A stretch of 64,000 nt of DNA, taken from assembly GCA_949825045.1 (NCBI GenBank), contig OX463810.1, positions 35,908,201-35,972,200 on the forward strand. Direction: 5' to 3'. The notes beneath the pieces are model-generated. The model saw only the letters and a program-made list of their open reading frames with translations. It had not been told where the DNA came from and made no database searches. The translations under genes and the position numbers were made by a program. This DNA is from Argyresthia goedartella. Its lineage: Eukaryota; Arthropoda; Insecta; Lepidoptera; Argyresthiidae. Shown here one piece after another: positions 1-11,350 of this stretch. The number at the start of each line of letters is the position of its first letter. Position 1 is the stretch's first letter.

Positions 1-585
1 CAATATTCAAAGACATCTGACTTAAATGTGTGAGGGAGTGGCAGGGGAAGCAGCAGCGGCGACTTTCGATTGTTTGTACATGACAATAACACCTATTTCT
101 TTGGGGCAAGGTACAAATTGCAAGTGCAATGTTTAGGGCTCATACAACTATTCGGTGTGTGTTATGATTCGGTAGTTTTCGGCATACGAACATTGGCGAA
201 GATTCGTATGCGCATTATTAAATTTGGGGAACTGTAATGTGTTAATGATTCAGTGTTAAACCACTGTCGAGAAAAAGTGCCTGTTTGCACTATTTAGCAA
301 TTTTCACTTTTCAGTCGTAAAACCATGTCATAAACGTTTAATCTAGTAAAAATAATGCTATTTTACAGTTGTCGTATAACTGTGAACTATATTACTCTCC
401 AGATACATTTATGTGCCATAAACATACAGTTGATAAGAAATACTTATTGCATTCAATTCACTTTCATACATAGCTTTCTTGCAACATGTTGCAAAAAAGT
501 TGATAGAAATCTTCTTCGTTACCAACTTACGAATTCTTCCACATATACAGCTTTTACACAAGTTGTCATACAAGTGTTGAATATA
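1..585. other. AT-rich flank, nothing recognised
   Basis: No coding sequence, tRNA-like box or long inverted repeat is visible. The stretch ends at the TA dinucleotide (584-585) that borders the DNA transposon to the right. Confidence 0.5.
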
Positions 586-612
586 GTAGAATTATTTCGT
601 CTGTGCGAACTC
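586..612. repeat. Left terminal inverted repeat of the 586-2325 transposon
   Basis: It begins GTAGAATT and ends GCGAACTC. Its reverse complement recurs at 2299-2325 with one mismatch (A/G at position 9). A TA dinucleotide lies directly outside. Confidence 0.9.
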
Positions 613-618
613 ACTCAA

Positions 619-680
619 GATATCACTCTCTCGCTCCTATGATTTATGGTTATAAATCAGATATCTGAGAGAGTGATATC
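619..680. repeat. Subterminal palindrome inside the transposon
   Basis: Arms GATATCACTCTCTC (619-632) and GAGAGAGTGATATC (667-680) are perfect complements. A second inner pair, GATTTAT and ATAAATC (641-658), lies between them, giving a two-part hairpin close to the left end. It is the kind of place a transposase might bind, but that role is an inference. Confidence 0.7.
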
Positions 681-1044
681 TTATCTCTTTTTCGCATTCA
701 TGCGCAGGATAGGAGTCTATTGTTTTCACATAGGGATGAGCGTAACTGTAGTCGATAAAGAACTGCGAACTAAAGATAAGCCGAGTCAAAGACGCCGCCC
801 CGCCCCGTGCCGAACACGTCAAGTGAGGTATCGAAAGATTTTTAATTCTCTTACGTATTTTGCTATAGCCCATTATTATTACCAATATAGGTAATTTTTA
901 ATAAAATAAAACATGTGGTAATAAATAAGATATATTTATTGGTATTATTCTATGTCGGACTCATCTTCGCTATCTTCAACAGCTCCTCACACAAGTAAGA
1001 TTTTCGTAAATCTTTAGTTTGGAGATCTTCAGCGTGCCTCACAT

Positions 1045-1992
1045 TTATCTGCCAATCTTCTTTCGATACAGTAATTTCTCTACATCAGCATTTTTATATG
1101 TGCTGTTTTTGGTGGCAACTTCGCCTTTCACCAGTGCCCACAACAACTCAATTGGGTTATATTGGCAGTGGTATGGAGGTAAACGGACTACCTCGTGTCC
1201 ATGTTCTAAAGCCAATTGGTCAAGTAAAAGGCTTTTTCTGGTTTATTTTGCTGCACTTTTCGAAGGAATTCCGGCTTCAACTCTGTCAAAGAGAATTCTA
1301 TGTGATTGACACGGAGCCACTGTTGGATTTCATCCTTTCTACTCGCAGATGTTGGTGCTCGATCTAATTGTTGTGAATGGTAACTTGCATTATCCATAAT
1401 TATGACCGATGGCTCTTCAAGACTGAGCAATAATTTTTCGAACCACTCTGTGAAACCTGCTGCGTTCATTTCCGTGTGGTAGTCTTCATTATTCGATTTC
1501 ACAACACACCTGCGCCTTCTTTGTTAACCCACACACGTTTACGGCTGTGATTTTGGTTAACTCAGGTTTCATCCAAATATATTCTCGGGCGGGTATCTTC
1601 ACTGTCTTTGAGGGATTTCAATTTTTATTGTTATATATTGCGGTTATTGTAGGGTATTCACTATTAGAATAAAATGAGACTATTCTTTTGATGATACTCT
1701 TGTCAAAATCGTCCAAGTTGGTCACGGGACAACGTAGACGGACACATTCCCGCGGTGTTTTAGGAACACCATCTCCATCCTTGCATTCTTTCTTTATATT
1801 ATCAATAGTCCGTACACTCACACCACATATAGATGCAGTAAGGTCACGAGGGCGGTTGAAGTTTATACTATTCAACTTTCCGGGATCTTCTCTTATTTCC
1901 GTAAAAAACTTCGATACATTGTTGATGACAACTCGTGCTTGATTTTGAATATTAGCCCCAACAAGCGTAATATACTTGAGAGGTCGAAACAA
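1045..1992 (-). pseudogene. Broken DDE transposase (Tc1-like, wide D-E spacing)
   Basis: The frame opening near 1992 gives about 124 residues with a helix-turn-helix-like segment (ASICGVSVRTIDNIKKE). The catalytic domain follows: YLDET around 1570 (first Asp), IIMDNASYHS around 1395 (second Asp) and YHCQYNPIELLW around 1125 (Glu). The translation is broken by an in-frame stop directly after YLDET, where a Trp is expected, by at least one frame change between 1500 and 1620, and by another near 1206. About 81 residues separate the second Asp from the Glu, against 34 in ordinary Tc1 and mariner proteins. A DD82E family (Sailor) has been described and is the closest match I can think of. The start codon is uncertain; the frame opens with TTG. 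The product would cut and rejoin the element ends at TA sites. Confidence 0.8.
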
Positions 1993-2298
1993 CTTTTATG
2001 AGTTAATAGCTATATCCTACCGGACGTCTTTGGGTCAAATTCAAGCGAATCTTGAACTCAGTCATAAAATAAAATTTAAAAAGGACGTGGAGATCGGGCA
2101 ATGGTGACCCGCACTGTTTTGTGGACATTGACGAAATAAGTAACTGTGAAACTGTGTGTGTGTATGTATGTTCGGATCGTCTGTAATTTGTTTAGTTAGT
2201 GCACCGACGATGACTCATTTGTTTATCGATAACGCGCCTGCGCGTGCGCCGCGTTAGCCCCTCTCTAAAGCTGTTATCTGTTCCGATGATTTATGACC

Positions 2299-2325
2299 GA
2301 GTTCGCACAGACGAAACAATTCTAC
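2299..2325. repeat. Right terminal inverted repeat of the 586-2325 transposon
   Basis: It begins GAGTTCGCACAG and ends AATTCTAC, and is followed by TA. It pairs with 586-612. Sequence outside the two repeats is not similar, so these are the true ends. Confidence 0.9.
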
Positions 2326-2327
2326 TA

Positions 2328-2942
2328 AAGCAAATATCAAACAGCAACTTCATCGCTATTTCTGCACTTTTACACAAATTGTCCCAAAATAGCGCTAGCA
2401 ATGCGTTTTGTCCACTAAGTAGCATTTCTAGCTCTATTATACAGCAGCTAGCAATTCTAGATCTCTTACATTTCACAAACAAGGTTGTAAAATTGCAGTG
2501 AAGAACATTTTACAGCACTTCGAACGTAAGAGACGTATCGACAATATAAATGAAAATAAAATTGGATAATATTTATTTATTTATAATTCATGTTAATTTC
2601 CACAACATTACGGAAACAGTTCAAAATCACAACACAAATTGCATAAAGACATATCAATTCATATAAGTACGAGACATCAGCATAAATTACAATATGAAAA
2701 TTATATGTTCAATAATTTATCATTATCAATTCAAGACCTGTAGCCAACAAGGCGTTGAGGCTGACCCGTGCCCGCGAGACTGCGCCGGCGCGCCATGTGC
2801 GGTGCGAGCCACCCGCTAGCAGCCGGTGCCTGTGCGCGCGTAGGTATTTCTCAGGCACGTATAGCGCGCTTCCGTACTGACAAGCGCTAAGCTGTCACTG
2901 TCGCCTCGCAACAATTGTCACAAAGTCATGAGCTGTTCGGTG
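2328..2942. other. Non-coding stretch with a GC-rich island
   Basis: No gene is recognised. Bases 2755-2850 are strongly GC- and CpG-rich (CCGGCGCGCC and similar) in an otherwise AT-rich setting. No open frame in it resembles a known protein. Confidence 0.4.
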
Positions 2943-3523
2943 TTACGTCTCACCTCTAGTGAGTTATTTGCATCCCAGCATACCCAATATAAAAGCGGAT
3001 GAATAAAGGTAAGGGTAGTATCTTAATTTCCTCTTGAATAGGTATGGTATCGCTTGGAATGCGCTAAATATAGCTTGGAAGCGATTCAAAGAAGTGGTGG
3101 GTTCCGTAAAAAAGAGCAAAAATCTCTTGAGAATGCTATACACACATAAGCATGCATCGGTCAGCAACAAAACGTAGACAGCTTGGAGGGTTCTACGGGA
3201 TCGTCACAAAGTCGATCAGTTCATAATTCTGCATAATATTACTGCTCAAATGAAAGAGAATACTAATGAAATTGAAACAAACAGTACGAGTAGTACAACC
3301 AGTACAAGTGAAGATGAACCTGAACCGTTGAATGATTTTCGACTGGATTTTAATGACTGGGCGTTAAAATATAGCATAGTCCGTTTTGGCAACTATTATG
3401 TAAAATAATTGTAATTTCAGACCTTTCTCCGTTGTTTGTTGGAATCTATGAGGGCTAACAAATACCCTCAAACTATGATGATTGCTTAGGGTCGTTTGTA
3501 AATGAAATCCAAGAATAACAGAA
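2943..3523 (+). repeat. 581-bp tandem duplication, unit 1
   Basis: The unit starts TTACGTCTCACC and repeats at once as 3524-4104 with only scattered single-base differences, so the duplication is recent. Its plus strand holds a short frame at 3235-3408 encoding a Ser/Thr/Glu-rich stretch followed by NDWALKYSI. That resembles the Trp-rich N-terminal segment of some insect transposon-associated proteins. The family is not identified with confidence. Confidence 0.85.
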
Positions 3524-4104
3524 TTACGTCTCACCTCTAGTGAGTTATTTGTATCCCAGCATACCCAATATAAAAGCGGATGAATAAAGGTAAGGGTAGT
3601 ATCTTAATTTCCTCTTGCATAGGTATGGTATCGCTTGGAATGTGCTAAATATAGCTTGGAAGCGATTCAAAGAAGTGGTGGGTTCCGTAAAAAAGAGCAA
3701 AAATCTCTTGAGAATGCTATACACACATAAGCATGCATCGGTCAGCAACAAAACGTAGACAGCTTGGAGGGTTCTACGGGATCGTCACAAAGTCGATCAG
3801 TTCATAATTGTGCATAATATTACTGCTCAAATGAAAGAGAATACTATTGAAATTGAAACAAACAGTACGAGTAGTACAACCAGTACAAGTGAAGATGAAA
3901 CTGAACCGTTAAATGATTTTCGACTGGATATTAATGACTGGGCGTTAAAATATAGCATAGTCCGTTTTGGCAACTATTATGTAAAATAATTGTAATTTCA
4001 GACCTTTCTCCGTTGTTTGTTAGAATCTATGAGGGCTAACAAATACCCTCAAACTATGATGATTGCTTAGGGTCGTTTGTAAATGAAATCCAAGAATAAC
4101 AGAA
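3524..4104 (+). repeat. 581-bp tandem duplication, unit 2
   Basis: Direct copy of 2943-3523. The corresponding short frame is at 3816-3989, with a few substitutions such as Pro to Thr and Phe to Ile codons. After CAAGAATAACAGAA the first unit runs into the second, while the second runs into unrelated sequence. Confidence 0.85.
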
Positions 4105-4211
4105 TGGCCTTACAATCAAAAGTGTACACGAAGAAAAAGTCATACAAATTGACATAAAGGCCTTGGTCTGTGTTTCTCCTGCCCGGTCAACGATGAAAGC
4201 TAATGTATCTG

Positions 4212-4707
4212 TCGCAGTGAGTTGGTCAAATCAGACACTTAACTAACTCTCTAGACCGTTAATTAATTACCGTCGTTTAACCAAGTCACTAAAATTCCGT
4301 CAGATAAGTGAATGAACAAAACGTTCAACGTGTTCTCTAAATGTTCCTAGGTAACAAGGCATATTTATTTTTTATTTTTTATGGGTACTTAAGTTTATGT
4401 TTTAAATATTTTTTGTTGTTCTTTCATGTTCAACCTAACATGAAGGATAATGGAGGCTTCGCTTCGCTCACCCCCTTTACCCTTCACCTAAGCTATCGCA
4501 ATGTTTTGCCTTGATATAAACTATGCCATAAACTGTTGTCATGACGCCATCTTGTTTTCCAACACGCCGGCTTTCGGTAAGACAATTGTCAAACGTTTTC
4601 GACGATGCTTTATTTAAATCAAAATGCTAGTGACTTGGTTAAACCTCGGTATTTAATTAACGGTCTAGAGAGTTAGTTAAGTGTCTGATTTAACCAAACA
4701 ACTGCGA
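4212..4707. mobile_element. MITE with inverted repeats of about 80 bp (family i)
   Basis: The left arm (from TCGCAGTGAG at 4212 to about 4295) and the right arm (about 4625 to ACTGCGA at 4707) are inverted copies with a few mismatches. The 496-bp element has no coding sequence. Its centre carries the GGGGGTGAGCGAAGCGAAG core module in minus orientation (about 4428-4520). A partial second copy lies at 24604-24937. Confidence 0.85.
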
Positions 4708-5955
4708 AATATCGATCCATTACGGCCTTGGCCCATTTAAGTGTTTTTTATCTCATCATGGTCGGTACATCAATAGGAATCCTAATTTAAAAATATGTTA
4801 TGTTCATAATGGTCAATGAAAATGTTTGTTTTACTTCTCCTGTAAAATTTCGCCAATGGCGCTTCCTAGGTTTAGCTTTTGGACAGCCGGTGGTCCCATA
4901 TAAATATTGTCAAAATTTATTTAGTGCTTTTTGAAAAATCTACAAATTCAAAGAATATATATACACAGGTGACGTTTTGGTTTGTGGTGCTGTGCAGCAA
5001 AAGATTTTATAAGGACTTTTTATGCACACAGACTTAATTCGCATCCCGTCCGGGGAAGAAAAAATAGAAGTTGAACTTGAAGTCGGTTTTATATGTTTTT
5101 AACTTGGTGACTTGTTCTCTATCAAATTGTCAAAAGATAGCTATATTTTAACACTTATAGGGCAGTTTTTTGTAACAATAGTAATGAAGCAGCTTTTTCA
5201 TTGATTCAACATTGATGAATCATTGATTGATTGTAAAATCACATCTAAAAAGCGTTTATATGAGTTGTAATAACAAATTCACTATCTTTGCATATAACTA
5301 CGCTTTTTTACGACTACCACAACCATATCTCAGCTTAATACGATCTTGAGCTGTTATAATTGCGCCCAAACCCAGTTGTTAACCGCTTACAGAGCATTCT
5401 TAGCACTTCTTTTGTTCATTTTATACAACTTTAGGCAGAATAAACTTGAGCAGAGTAAAATTTCAGATTCAAATCAAATCAAATAAAAACTTCAACTGTA
5501 GATATTTAAATTAATCTACTTTCTTAGTAAACGTCATTTTATGTTTGTCAAATTTCAGATTCATAGGTCAGGTATTTGTTTTGTTGTAGTACAAAGATCA
5601 ACCGCTAAGTAGGGGAAAATCTTGTTTGGAAACTCTTTTTTACTGACGTACCTGCAAATTTCAGCTTCTAATCCATGAAGTTTTTGATTTTAAAACAAAC
5701 TGTAACCTCCCATTTCCCCCCTAAGGGGATGAATTTCGCCATCCCTTCTTAGTTTCTCCCTCCCTACGCTACCTAAGCACTCTTGTACAAAGTTCCGTGA
5801 TTTCATTTCGGCTTTGCATTGTCTGTCAATCAGTCAAATAGTATTTTATTAAGTAGCTGTAGCTAGCTGTAGAGTGGTTTTAGTTCAGCATTAATAAAGC
5901 TCTAAGAACTGAAACTACAATTTCAATTTCATCCACAAAATATGAAAACATTCTA
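4708..5955. other. Non-coding stretch, nothing recognised
   Basis: AT-rich sequence with stops in all frames. No inverted ends, promoter boxes or repeat family that I recognise. ATCAAATCAAATCAAAT at 5468-5484 is a short simple repeat. Confidence 0.4.
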
Positions 5956-5959
5956 CTCC

Positions 5960-6064
5960 GTAGTCTTCACAAAATGAAAGGCCCGGTGGCCAAAACTAAA
6001 TTCAACCTTGTTACGTCAGTGACACAGACGCTTTCACCGGCCCTTTAATTTTGTGAAGACTGTA
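5960..6064. repeat. Short inverted-repeat element (about 105 bp)
   Basis: Arms 5960-5989 and 6034-6064 share TAGTCTTCACAAAAT and AAAGGCCCGGTG in inverted order with a few mismatches. The loop is about 45 bp. This is consistent with a foldback MITE. Confidence 0.6.
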
Positions 6065-6812
6065 GCAACAAACACTTACCTATTAGTTCGAGTCAAACAC
6101 ACACCTTTCTAGAAATGAAAACATGTTTATAATAATACCTAATGCTTGATTAAACGTAACAGAAAAGCAATTACCACTCAAATCAGAAACCCTTTTAGCG
6201 AAGAAACAACAAACTGAGCTAAATACGTACGAAAGTTTTGCAGTAGAGATCTCAAGGTTACCCTCACGACTCACACCCAGATGCGTTACTACAACTTAAA
6301 ATTTGACGGACACTCATTTCCCAACCTACCGAGTCTCATTCGGGATATGACGACACCAGATATTTGACTGGCACTTTGTGTGAGTAGGAGTCTGTGTGAG
6401 CTTAAGGCAACTGGCATTCCCGTCGCCCTTATTGCAAGGGAATAACGGGGATGTACAGTACTGTTTCTTCTGAGTGAGCTGTGACCTCTCATTCTCGCAT
6501 AGGGCGAGGTGGGGTGAGTTAGGGAGAGAGGTGATAGCTCCAAGAAACTTGGCGCAAGAATTTAAAATATTGTGGTAGTGTTGGTGACGAAATGGAAGGA
6601 CGCGTTCTCTCGCGCGTAATAACTCTGCATGGTTACTTTGCTAATGGCCCTGAAAGCCTCGGAATATCGGGCCTTCCGATGTTAGTTGTGCTATCGTAAA
6701 TTTGGGGGAAGTGATGAGTCGGTATAGTTTTTGGACAAACAAAGTTAGTTTCACATAGAACCATCGCTCGAAATTCAAGCAATTCGATTTGATTATTTAT
6801 TCGATATTATAC
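6065..6812. other. Non-coding stretch, nothing recognised
   Basis: Short open frames here have no family resemblance and are treated as chance. No repeat ends are visible. Confidence 0.4.
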
Positions 6813-7066
6813 GGGTGACATTTAATTAGCTGGCCATAATTTGAGGACCAATAATTATGAACAACTTTCCCCAAGAAACATATGGTCGCAAAAGAAAAAT
6901 TAAAATTAAATTGGGTCTCCCATAAGTAGCTATGTCATCTGACCGGGTCAATGTACTGAGGGACGATTTCTTTTTCATTTGCGACCACATGTTTCTTGGG
7001 GAAAATTGATTATAATTATGGGTACTATGATTCCCCAAAATATGGTCAGCTAATTAAATGTCACCC
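6813..7066. mobile_element. MITE ending GGGTGACATTTAATTAGC
   Basis: The left end GGGTGACATTTAATTAGC is matched by the inverted right end GCTAATTAAATGTCACCC. The flanking sequence is TATA-like on both sides (left ATTATAC, right TATATA), fitting a TA-type target. The interior is also largely palindromic: the TTTCCCCAAGAAACATATGG segment recurs inverted near 6985-7005. A decayed relative is at 11159-11350. Confidence 0.82.
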
Positions 7067-7298
7067 TATATATTAGTCTGGTTGTGTTCGTATAACATCA
7101 AAGTTTTTGTAAATTTTGAACTAAGATAATTTACTATTAATAACTTACTATGTACTAGTACTTAAGGCGATACCTCGCCCGTGCAACGGTCCCCGTTACT
7201 CCAGGCGGAAAGACCCGCAGTGTGAGAGGGACGGAATCGGGAAAAAATGAAAAAACGTAGCGTTAAACCACAGAATAACTGTTTAAAAATAAACTACG
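7067..7298. other. Non-coding stretch, nothing recognised
   Basis: No coding or repeat signal beyond AT-rich sequence. Confidence 0.4.
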
Positions 7299-7570
7299 CT
7301 ATATTGTTAAAAAGTTTTTTTAGGAGAATTTGCGAATACATAATATCTACATTTTGAACGCAGTTCCACAATGAAATTAGTTAGGGTTTCAGAATTACAG
7401 GAAAAAATAAAATAATTTAGAGGTGTTTTCGTAATTAAATTCTATCGAGAAAATTTCATCCAATCGCGTTTTTGTTTTGGTGAAAATCTTAATCAAATAC
7501 TCAATAAACTTTACCCAAAAATCAAATCTGTAGATGACTTCATGGTGGAGTAAATGGAATCGAAAAAAAC
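7299..7570 (+). repeat. Dispersed repeat A, copy 1
   Basis: This segment recurs in inverted orientation at about 30722-31020, recognisable by AGAATTACAGGAAAAA, AATTTCATCCAATCGCG and TGGAGTAAATGGA in the same order. Divergence is substantial. No frame or end structure identifies the class. Confidence 0.65.
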
Positions 7571-8045
7571 CCAATTTTATTTTCGTAGCACCTTAATACT
7601 TTCCCTATGTGGAGTCTGGGGCCGATATGAGTAGTTCCATGTATTCCCTGATTCCCGGGCTTCTGCCAGAACCGTCCGTAGTTTCCAAATAAAATCGGCA
7701 CCGCCGACAAGCCAACTAAGGCATTTTGCGCAAAGGGAAAAATCAATGCAATATTGCTATTCGTGTTTCATGATAGACTCGGGTTCCAGGTTACGCCAGG
7801 AATTTAACGTTAATTTAACATTTAACTCCCGTGTTTTGCACCGTTGCCACACGCGTATCGTGAAAACAATAAAATAGCAGGGAAATTGCAATATTGAGGA
7901 GACGGCACGTTTGTTTTGGTGCCAGTAAACACGACACCTTGAGATTAGATCACACGATCCGACAGAACTTCACGGTACAACAAGTCGATGACATTAGTAT
8001 TAAATTCCCCTATATCGTACCGTGATTTTAGATTAACATAGTGTA
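7571..8045. other. Non-coding stretch, nothing recognised
   Basis: No gene, inverted ends or tRNA-like boxes seen. Confidence 0.4.
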
Positions 8046-8048
8046 AAC

Positions 8049-8282
8049 TTGGCTAGACGGGATGACGGACGGTGGACCAAAGCAGTCACAGAGTGGTGGC
8101 CACGGGGAGCGACAAGGCAAGTGGGCAGACCACCAGCCCGATGGTCCGACGATATCATCACGTCGTCGGGATCCCACTGGGTGCGATTGGCACAGGACTG
8201 GGGAGATTGGCGCTTTAGAGAAGAGGCCTATGCCCAGCAGTGGGTCGATTTGGGCTGAATATGATGATGATGATGATGATAG
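8049..8282 (+). pseudogene. 3' end of an RTE-type LINE (endonuclease-reverse transcriptase C-terminus)
   Basis: An open frame of 69 residues reads RRDDGRWTKAVTEWWPRG, then GRPPARWSDDI, then the terminal EEAYAQQWVDLG before a stop at 8258. GRPP-x-RW-x-DDI and QQW near the C-terminus are the familiar tail of RTE-type retrotransposon proteins in Lepidoptera. The stop is followed by a (GAT)n tract (8262-8281), the usual RTE-style microsatellite tail. Nothing of the endonuclease or polymerase core is present, so this is a strongly 5'-truncated copy. A more decayed relative is at about 50785-50880. Confidence 0.75.
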
Positions 8283-8394
8283 TGTAAATGTAGACTTTTT
8301 TAGAAATACTCTATAGGATTTTGCAGATTTCATTGTTCATAACATAGGTAGATAAGAATTAACCATGTAAAAACTTATAGGGTAAAAACTGAGA

Positions 8395-8630
8395 AAATTA
8401 TTTTGGGATTGTCGTGTTCATAACTAACTTCCGCTGTTTCCGTCAAAAAATATAACAAGATTACTGAAATATCCGTGAAAACCATGTCACCCATTTGACC
8501 TCTACGTCGTAGTTTGTTGAAATTCCCTTCGCCGTTAAGTTGGCAGTCCTGTGCAACTATCAAGCGTCAACAGTTTTCCTGTCATCCGATAACATTAACA
8601 AATATTGATATTATAGTTTTTCAACAACCA
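8395..8630 (+). repeat. Dispersed repeat B, copy 1
   Basis: Shares TTCCCTTCGCCGTTAAGTTG and CAACAGTTTTCCT with 12085-12290 in the same orientation and order. Class unknown; no coding sequence. Confidence 0.6.
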
Positions 8631-8837
8631 GCCCCAAGTACAACAGTTCCTAAACTGTGAACAAGTGGGTCAAGAGGGGTTTTGTTATAAAAAAATATTC
8701 AAAAAGTAATAAGACATCCACTATTCGATAAGTGATACTAATTTTGAGTTTCACCAACTGGACACATGTGTGTCCAGTCTCTTGTGTCGAGTTGGTGAAG
8801 AACCCAAAGTATTCAAAGTAGTTTCTTAAAAAAAAAG

Positions 8838-9116
8838 AGCTCCGTGGTCTAATGGGTTTCACGCTTGCTTCCCACACAGGAGATGCAGGTTTGATTCCTG
8901 ACCATGTACCAAGGAGATAATTAATTTATCTTAAGTACATTATACGGACGTTCTAACAGTGATGGAAAACATCGTGAGGAAACCTTCATGGCCTAGGGGG
9001 CTACCCCTGTCACGCAAAATGGAGTATTGAATAACTGGCTCAAAGTGGGCACAATTGTTCCTCTGCCAACCCGAATGGGAAAAGGCGTGACGCTATGTTA
9101 TGTTACTTAAAATAAA
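8838..9116 (+). mobile_element. tRNA-derived SINE (type 2)
   Basis: A box-like TGGTCTAATGGG (from about 8845) and B box-like GGTTTGATTCC (8888-8898) lie at tRNA spacing, followed by a non-tRNA body ending GGCGTGACGCTATGTTATG. The tRNA part lacks a closed acceptor stem, so it is a SINE and not a tRNA gene. A fragment of the same 3' body is at 60078-60150. Confidence 0.72.
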
Positions 9117-9439
9117 ATCAATAGTAGTACGTTTTTTTTTTAATGTCAATTTGTATATCTAGTGTTTTCCACCAAATACAGGGGAATTCAGTATGATAAA
9201 TACTCCTAGAATACATAACATACAAACTCTACCAATATACATGAAGCTGGATTGTTCGCGTACTTGCATCAAGCCTCAATAATTATTGGAATGCTGATTA
9301 AGCACACATTCACAATCGATCTCATTAACTATAGTTTATTAAAAAGAAACTCAAAACCGTTGGCTCTGTTTTAACCTTTGCAATGGTGTATCTAAAAGTA
9401 TTATGTTACCTTGCCTACGAAGCTGACAGCACTAGCATC
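9117..9439. other. Non-coding stretch, nothing recognised
   Basis: No coding or repeat structure is visible before the LINE fragment. Confidence 0.4.
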
Positions 9440-10816
9440 AGTAATGTAGATTTTAAATTAAAACGTATAGATTACTTAACTTAAAAAATACTGAAGACCT
9501 GTGGGATATAACAGTCAAAGTCATTGGTTCAATAATACTTGTTATAGCCCCACACCTAGCTTATATATTTAATAAATGTGTTGATGATGGAGCTTTCCCA
9601 GACCTCATGAAACACAGTGAAAATTGGCGTTCCACAAGGTTCCATATTAGGCCCTTTCTAATTCCTGGTATATTTAAACGATCTGCCTTTTATGGTGGAG
9701 AAATTGACTAACATAGTGTTGTTTGCTGATGATACTTCACTGGTCTTCAAAATTGAAAGACAAAAAGAAGATTTTGATGATGTCAATAGAGTATTATCTT
9801 TAACCTTGAATTGGTTCACAGTTAACAATTTATTGTTAAATGCTGGTAAAACCAAATGTATCAAATTCTCACTTCCAAATGTCAGGCAAGTTGGGACCAG
9901 TTTAGTGTTGGACAGCAATACTTTAGAATTAGTAAATGACACGAAGTTTCTTGGAATAACCATTGATAACAAATTGCAGTGGGGACCCCACATAGAAAAA
10001 TTGGCTGGTAAATTAAGTTCTGCGGCTTACGCTGTTAGGAACATCAGACAAAACACGGATGTGGCTACATCTAGGCTAGTAAATTTTAGTTACTTTCATA
10101 GTGTCATGTCCTATGGTATCTTGTTGTGGGGGAAAGCAGCGGATATTCAAACTATTTTTATTTTACAGAAAAGAGCTATTCGAGCAATTTGTAATTTAAA
10201 ACGCACAGACTCCTTAAGAGAGTTTTTTTAAGAAATTGACATACTAACTGTAGCTAGTCCATTTATTTTCGAAAATATAATGTATGTACGCAAGAACCTT
10301 ACAAAATTTCCCAAACTCAGCGATAGCTGTAATGGTAACCTAATAAATAATCACAGACTACTTGCGCCCCGGTTTAGACTCGCGAAGGTTAGCAATTCTT
10401 TCAAGGGTCAATGCATTCTCTACTACAACAAGATACCTCTGGAGATCTTGAAATTGCCATTTGAGCACTTTAAAAGCCATGTTAAAGCGACTTTGTCGAA
10501 AAAGGGATATTACAATGTTCAAGATTACTTAAATGTATGGAGTTAATATGGCTCAACACAGACCTTGCTGTTAATAATTTTGTAATTATTTATTCCTGCT
10601 TATTAATTATGATAAAGACTAAATATTATATTTTGTATTAGTTAAGCATAAGCAATTTTTAAAAAGAGATCTAAAAATCAATCTGTGGGAGTTTCTACGC
10701 CCTTCTTCTCCCACAGTGGTCCAATGTAGAGAAGTGGCAAAAAATGACGATTGCTAAGTATATGTAAATATCTACAGTAATAAAGACATTTGGAATTTTG
10801 GAATTTTGGAATATTG
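9440..10816 (+). pseudogene. Deleted, frameshifted copy of a CR1-like LINE ORF2 and 3' UTR
   Basis: The fragment matches the larger element at 25.6-30.7 kb region by region. About 9440-9610 covers the start of the reverse transcriptase (APHLAYIFNKCVDDGAFPDLM). It then jumps directly to the GVPQGSILGP box near 9628, so the middle fingers/palm segment is deleted. The rest is open at 9692-10231 (FADD box near residue 10, then the thumb and the ILQKRAIRAI motif). A frame break at about 10231 leads to the C-terminal frame 10280-10546, ending in GYYNVQDYLNVWS. The 3' UTR ends in a short tandem tail of TTTGGAAT units (10790-10816). Microsatellite tails rather than poly(A) are usual for the CR1 group. 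It is dead: internally deleted, with several frame breaks. Its reading through the position of the TAA at 30363 suggests that stop is secondary in the larger copy. Confidence 0.85.
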
Positions 10817-11020
10817 GACGGTCCTGGGTTCGAATCCCGGTAAGAGCAAATATTTGTTTATTTTTTATTTTCGGATATTTTCTATGTATTTACATAAGTA
10901 TTTATCTCTATTAAATATATCGTTGTCTAGAACCCATAACTCAAGCCTCATTGAGCTTAATATGGGCCTAGTTCGATTTGCGTAGGATTGTCCTCATAAA
11001 TTTATTATTTATTATTATTA
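10816..11020 (+). mobile_element. tRNA-derived SINE (type 1), 5'-truncated
   Basis: It starts within the tRNA part at GGTTCGAATCC (B box), then GCAAATATTTGTTTA, the diagnostic start of the type 1 body. It ends in an ATT-rich tail. The A-box half is missing. Confidence 0.7.
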
Positions 11021-11158
11021 TTTTTATTATAAGTTATTTGTAGATATATCTGGTTTGTGTACTACAGTGAATAAATTACGAATGACAAACTACCTGAATG
11101 GATATAGTGGTACGCACTTTTCCATAAAGAGTATCAGAGGCACAATTGAACTATACAA

Positions 11159-11350
11159 GTTGACATTTAATTATCTGACCAAGTTTTCGGGAACGATATT
11201 ACATTATGAACAACTTTCCCCCCAGACACACATGGTCTTAAATGAAAGAAAAAAACATCCTTTATTGATCCGATCAGCCGATTACAAGCTACTATGGAAG
11301 ACCCACTTCTTTCTTCATTTGCGATTATGTTTCTTTGGGGAAAGTTATAG
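11159..11350. mobile_element. Decayed copy of the GTGACATTTAATTA MITE
   Basis: TTGACATTTAATTATCTG matches the left end of 6813-7066, and TTTCTTTGGGGAAAGTT matches its interior right half. The right terminus is lost. Open frames across it are chance. Confidence 0.6.

Larger units (their letters stand above)
586..2325 (-). mobile_element. Tc1/mariner (IS630) superfamily DNA transposon with TA target duplication
   Basis: The 1740-bp unit is bounded by 27-bp terminal inverted repeats that match at 26 of 27 positions. Both ends are flanked by TA (584-585 and 2326-2327), the target duplication of this superfamily. A broken transposase lies inside on the minus strand. Just inside the left end is a long imperfect palindrome (619-680). 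The ends look fresh while the gene is broken, so this copy could be mobilised only in trans. The family is inferred from the transposase motifs and the TA duplication. Confidence 0.88.

Noticed and set aside
8755..8805. Regulatory hairpin around CTGGACACATGTGTGTCCAG
   Set aside because: It is an imperfect nested inverted repeat without gene context; more likely a decayed repeat.
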